A stretch of 64,000 bases of DNA from Niveispirillum sp. SYP-B3756 (GTDB lineage: Bacteria; Pseudomonadota; Alphaproteobacteria; Azospirillales; Azospirillaceae), in NCBI RefSeq assembly GCF_009495745.1, contig NZ_WIDQ01000017.1, forward strand, positions 31,774 to 95,773, read 5' to 3'. Within the stretch, counting starts at the first letter, position 1. Every line of letters begins with the position of its first letter. Shown here in pieces: positions 62,844 to 64,000 of the stretch. A program made the translations under genes and the position numbers. The notes beneath the pieces were generated by a model. It ran no database searches. It had not been told where the DNA came from and saw only the letters and a program-made list of their open reading frames with translations.

Positions 62844-63749
62844 ATGGCCTGGGTCAAGCCTTCAACGCAGAAGGGTAGGGAGAACAACCAAGGCGTGCAA
62901 GAATTTCTGAATGAGCCCTCTCTGGCCTTCGACTCCTGGACGCAATCCATGGGTCAATTGCTGGATGGACCATCCTCGGTCTTCTGGTGGCCGGGCCTGC
63001 TGATCGCGGGGCTGGCAGCCCTGTTCTTTTGGCCACATGGGCGGGTGCCGGGAACGTGGCTGGATTATCTGCGGCAATTGCCGCTGGATGCCGGCTGCTT
63101 TCTCGCCAACTCCACCCTGCCGTTTCTGCTGGCCCCCTTCTTTTTCTGGCTGAGCGTCAAGGGTAGCCATCTTGGCATCGCGCTGACCGCCGGTATCCAT
63201 GGCGGATGGGATACGGTGCCCGGCTGGCCAGCCCTGGCCGGCTGCGCCGCCTTCGCCTTCGTGGCGGGGGATTTCGCGCTTTACTGGACGCACCGGGCCT
63301 TCCACCATTTCCCGCCGCTCTGGCGGGCGCACCGGCTGCACCATGCCCCGCCGGTGCTGACGCCGCTGACGGCCTTCCGTTTCTGGCCATGGGAACAGGC
63401 GTTGCATATGTCCGCCAACATACTGGCCCAGGGGGTGGGGCTGGGGCTGGCAGTGGGAGTGTTTGGCGGGGCGGTGACGCCACTCACCGTGCTGGGCGTC
63501 AATATCTTCTCCCTGGCCTGGGGTCTGGGGTTCGCCCATCTGCGGCACAGCCCGGTGCCGCTGCGCTATCCGCGCTGGCTGTCTTTCCTGCTGGTGTCGC
63601 CGCATATGCACCAGTTGCACCATTCCGACGCAGAAGAACACCGAGACCGCAACTTCGCCACGGTGTTTGCCCTGTGGGACTGGATATTTGGCACACTGAC
63701 CCTGACAGAGCAGGGCCAACGCTTCCGGTTCGGGCTGATGCGGGAATAG
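62844..63749 (+). CDS. Fatty acid hydroxylase/sterol desaturase-family membrane protein
   Basis: 301 residues; a GTG at 62895 preceded by AGGGAGA is an equally good start and would remove an odd hydrophilic N-terminus. Four or more membrane helices and the histidine boxes of the di-iron family: HRAFHH, HRLHHAP and HMHQLHH. Such enzymes hydroxylate or desaturate lipids, carotenoids or sterol-like substrates; which one cannot be told. Confidence 0.82.
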   Translation: MAWVKPSTQKGRENNQGVQEFLNEPSLAFDSWTQSMGQLLDGPSSVFWWPGLLIAGLAALFFWPHGRVPGTWLDYLRQLPLDAGCFLANSTLPFLLAPFFFWLSVKGSHLGIALTAGIHGGWDTVPGWPALAGCAAFAFVAGDFALYWTHRAFHHFPPLWRAHRLHHAPPVLTPLTAFRFWPWEQALHMSANILAQGVGLGLAVGVFGGAVTPLTVLGVNIFSLAWGLGFAHLRHSPVPLRYPRWLSFLLVSPHMHQLHHSDAEEHRDRNFATVFALWDWIFGTLTLTEQGQRFRFGLMRE

Positions 63750-63751
63750 GG

Positions 63752-63877
63752 CGATGTCGAGGGTGCGACACCGGCTGCGGGTACCGTGCCCGCGTAAGCC
63801 AAGCTGCCGGAGGCAGCGCCCGGCACTTGAGGGAACAGGCACATACCCAGAGCCATGATCCATGGCGCTGGGTATTA
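63752..63877 (+). repeat. Structured dispersed element, diverged copy (family B)
   Basis: Starts 3 bases after the stop of the same-strand gene. Keeps the signature AAGCCAAG and GCCCGGCACTTGAGGGAACA with hairpins at the same positions but different sequence: GCGGG/CCCGC, GCTGCC/GGCAGC, and ATACCCAG-a-GCCATG/CATGGC-g-CTGGGTAT. The IS5-type sequence begins directly after it. Confidence 0.65.
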
Positions 63878-63887
63878 GGCCGTAGAC

Positions 63888-64000
63888 TCATAACGACTGA
63901 CACCATAGCCTGACGGCGACGAGCTTTACGGCAGCTAGGAAGTTCTCGGGTTGTTTGTCGTATCGGGTGGCGATACCTCTGAACTGTTTGATCTTGTTGA
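63888..64000 (-). mobile_element. IS5-family transposase, C-terminal end (runs off window)
   Basis: On the minus strand: NKIKQFRGIATRYDKQPENF followed by LAAVKLVAVRLWCQSL and a stop, the C-terminus of IS5-type (IS427-like) transposases. The element's end lies near 63878. The rest is outside the window, so whether it is intact cannot be seen. Confidence 0.8.

Overview
The window is a high-G+C alphaproteobacterial chromosome segment, most likely from Rhodospirillales/Azospirillaceae (Azospirillum, Niveispirillum or Nitrospirillum type). The evidence is a PII protein that matches my memory of Azospirillum GlnZ very closely, an ECF11-type sigma factor with its ChrR anti-sigma factor, the order miaB-phoH-ybeY-corC, a DUF1285-Nudix pair, alphaproteobacterial SecB, and GANTC-rich non-coding DNA. 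Almost everything is housekeeping chromosome; there are two accessory patches.

Layout. 1-3.6 kb (minus): corC, ybeY, phoH and miaB, with 4-base overlaps between ybeY/phoH and phoH/miaB. 3.7-5.4 kb (minus): a tail-anchored hypothetical, a small ORF and an IalB-like secreted protein. 5.4-8.6 kb (plus): an ECF sigma/ChrR pair with a recognisable promoter, an aldo/keto reductase and ThpR. 8.7-12.5 kb: an Lrp regulator divergent from hppD, a UbiH-family monooxygenase, and glnZ behind a sigma-54-like promoter. 12.5-13.2 kb: a gene-free stretch with two dispersed repeats and a cluster of DnaA, GANTC and IHF-like sites that could be a replication origin. 13.3-24.2 kb: dapC, ftsK, a truncated haemoglobin, an EmrAB-type efflux operon with a divergent MarR regulator, a LysE exporter, carbonic anhydrase and lolA. 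24.2-43.6 kb: a PuuD-like amidohydrolase, a four-gene MoxR/DUF58/DUF4159 envelope operon, DUF1285 and Nudix genes, an iron-type ABC permease, a pseudouridine synthase, a DegP-type protease, secB, a HEAGH protein with an XRE regulator, a porin, a YggS-family protein and DUF4269.

First accessory patch (43.7-48.5 kb): a tRNA-Ser(GGA) gene is followed by an integrase fragment, an IS3-family element, remnants of IS256 and a second IS3 element, and small regulator/enzyme pairs (MerR with a carboxymuconolactone decarboxylase, VOC protein with TetR). It looks like a decayed tRNA-integrated island. A chemoreceptor, infC, thrS, mutT and argJ follow.

Second accessory patch (55.3-59.4 kb): one minus-strand operon encodes a GH108 peptidoglycan hydrolase without a signal peptide, followed by four tandem, directly abutting paralogues (one with a nonsense codon) of an exported SH3-like protein. 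The catalytic half of the hydrolase gene is about 32-42% G+C against about 70% for its front half. I read this as a candidate wall-degrading effector with an amplified periplasmic immunity array; that is an inference. The window closes with aceA, a small cysteine-motif protein, a membrane fatty acid hydroxylase-family protein and the end of an IS5-family transposase.

A structured element of about 160 bp occurs two to four times immediately downstream of genes, with hairpins that keep their position while changing sequence.
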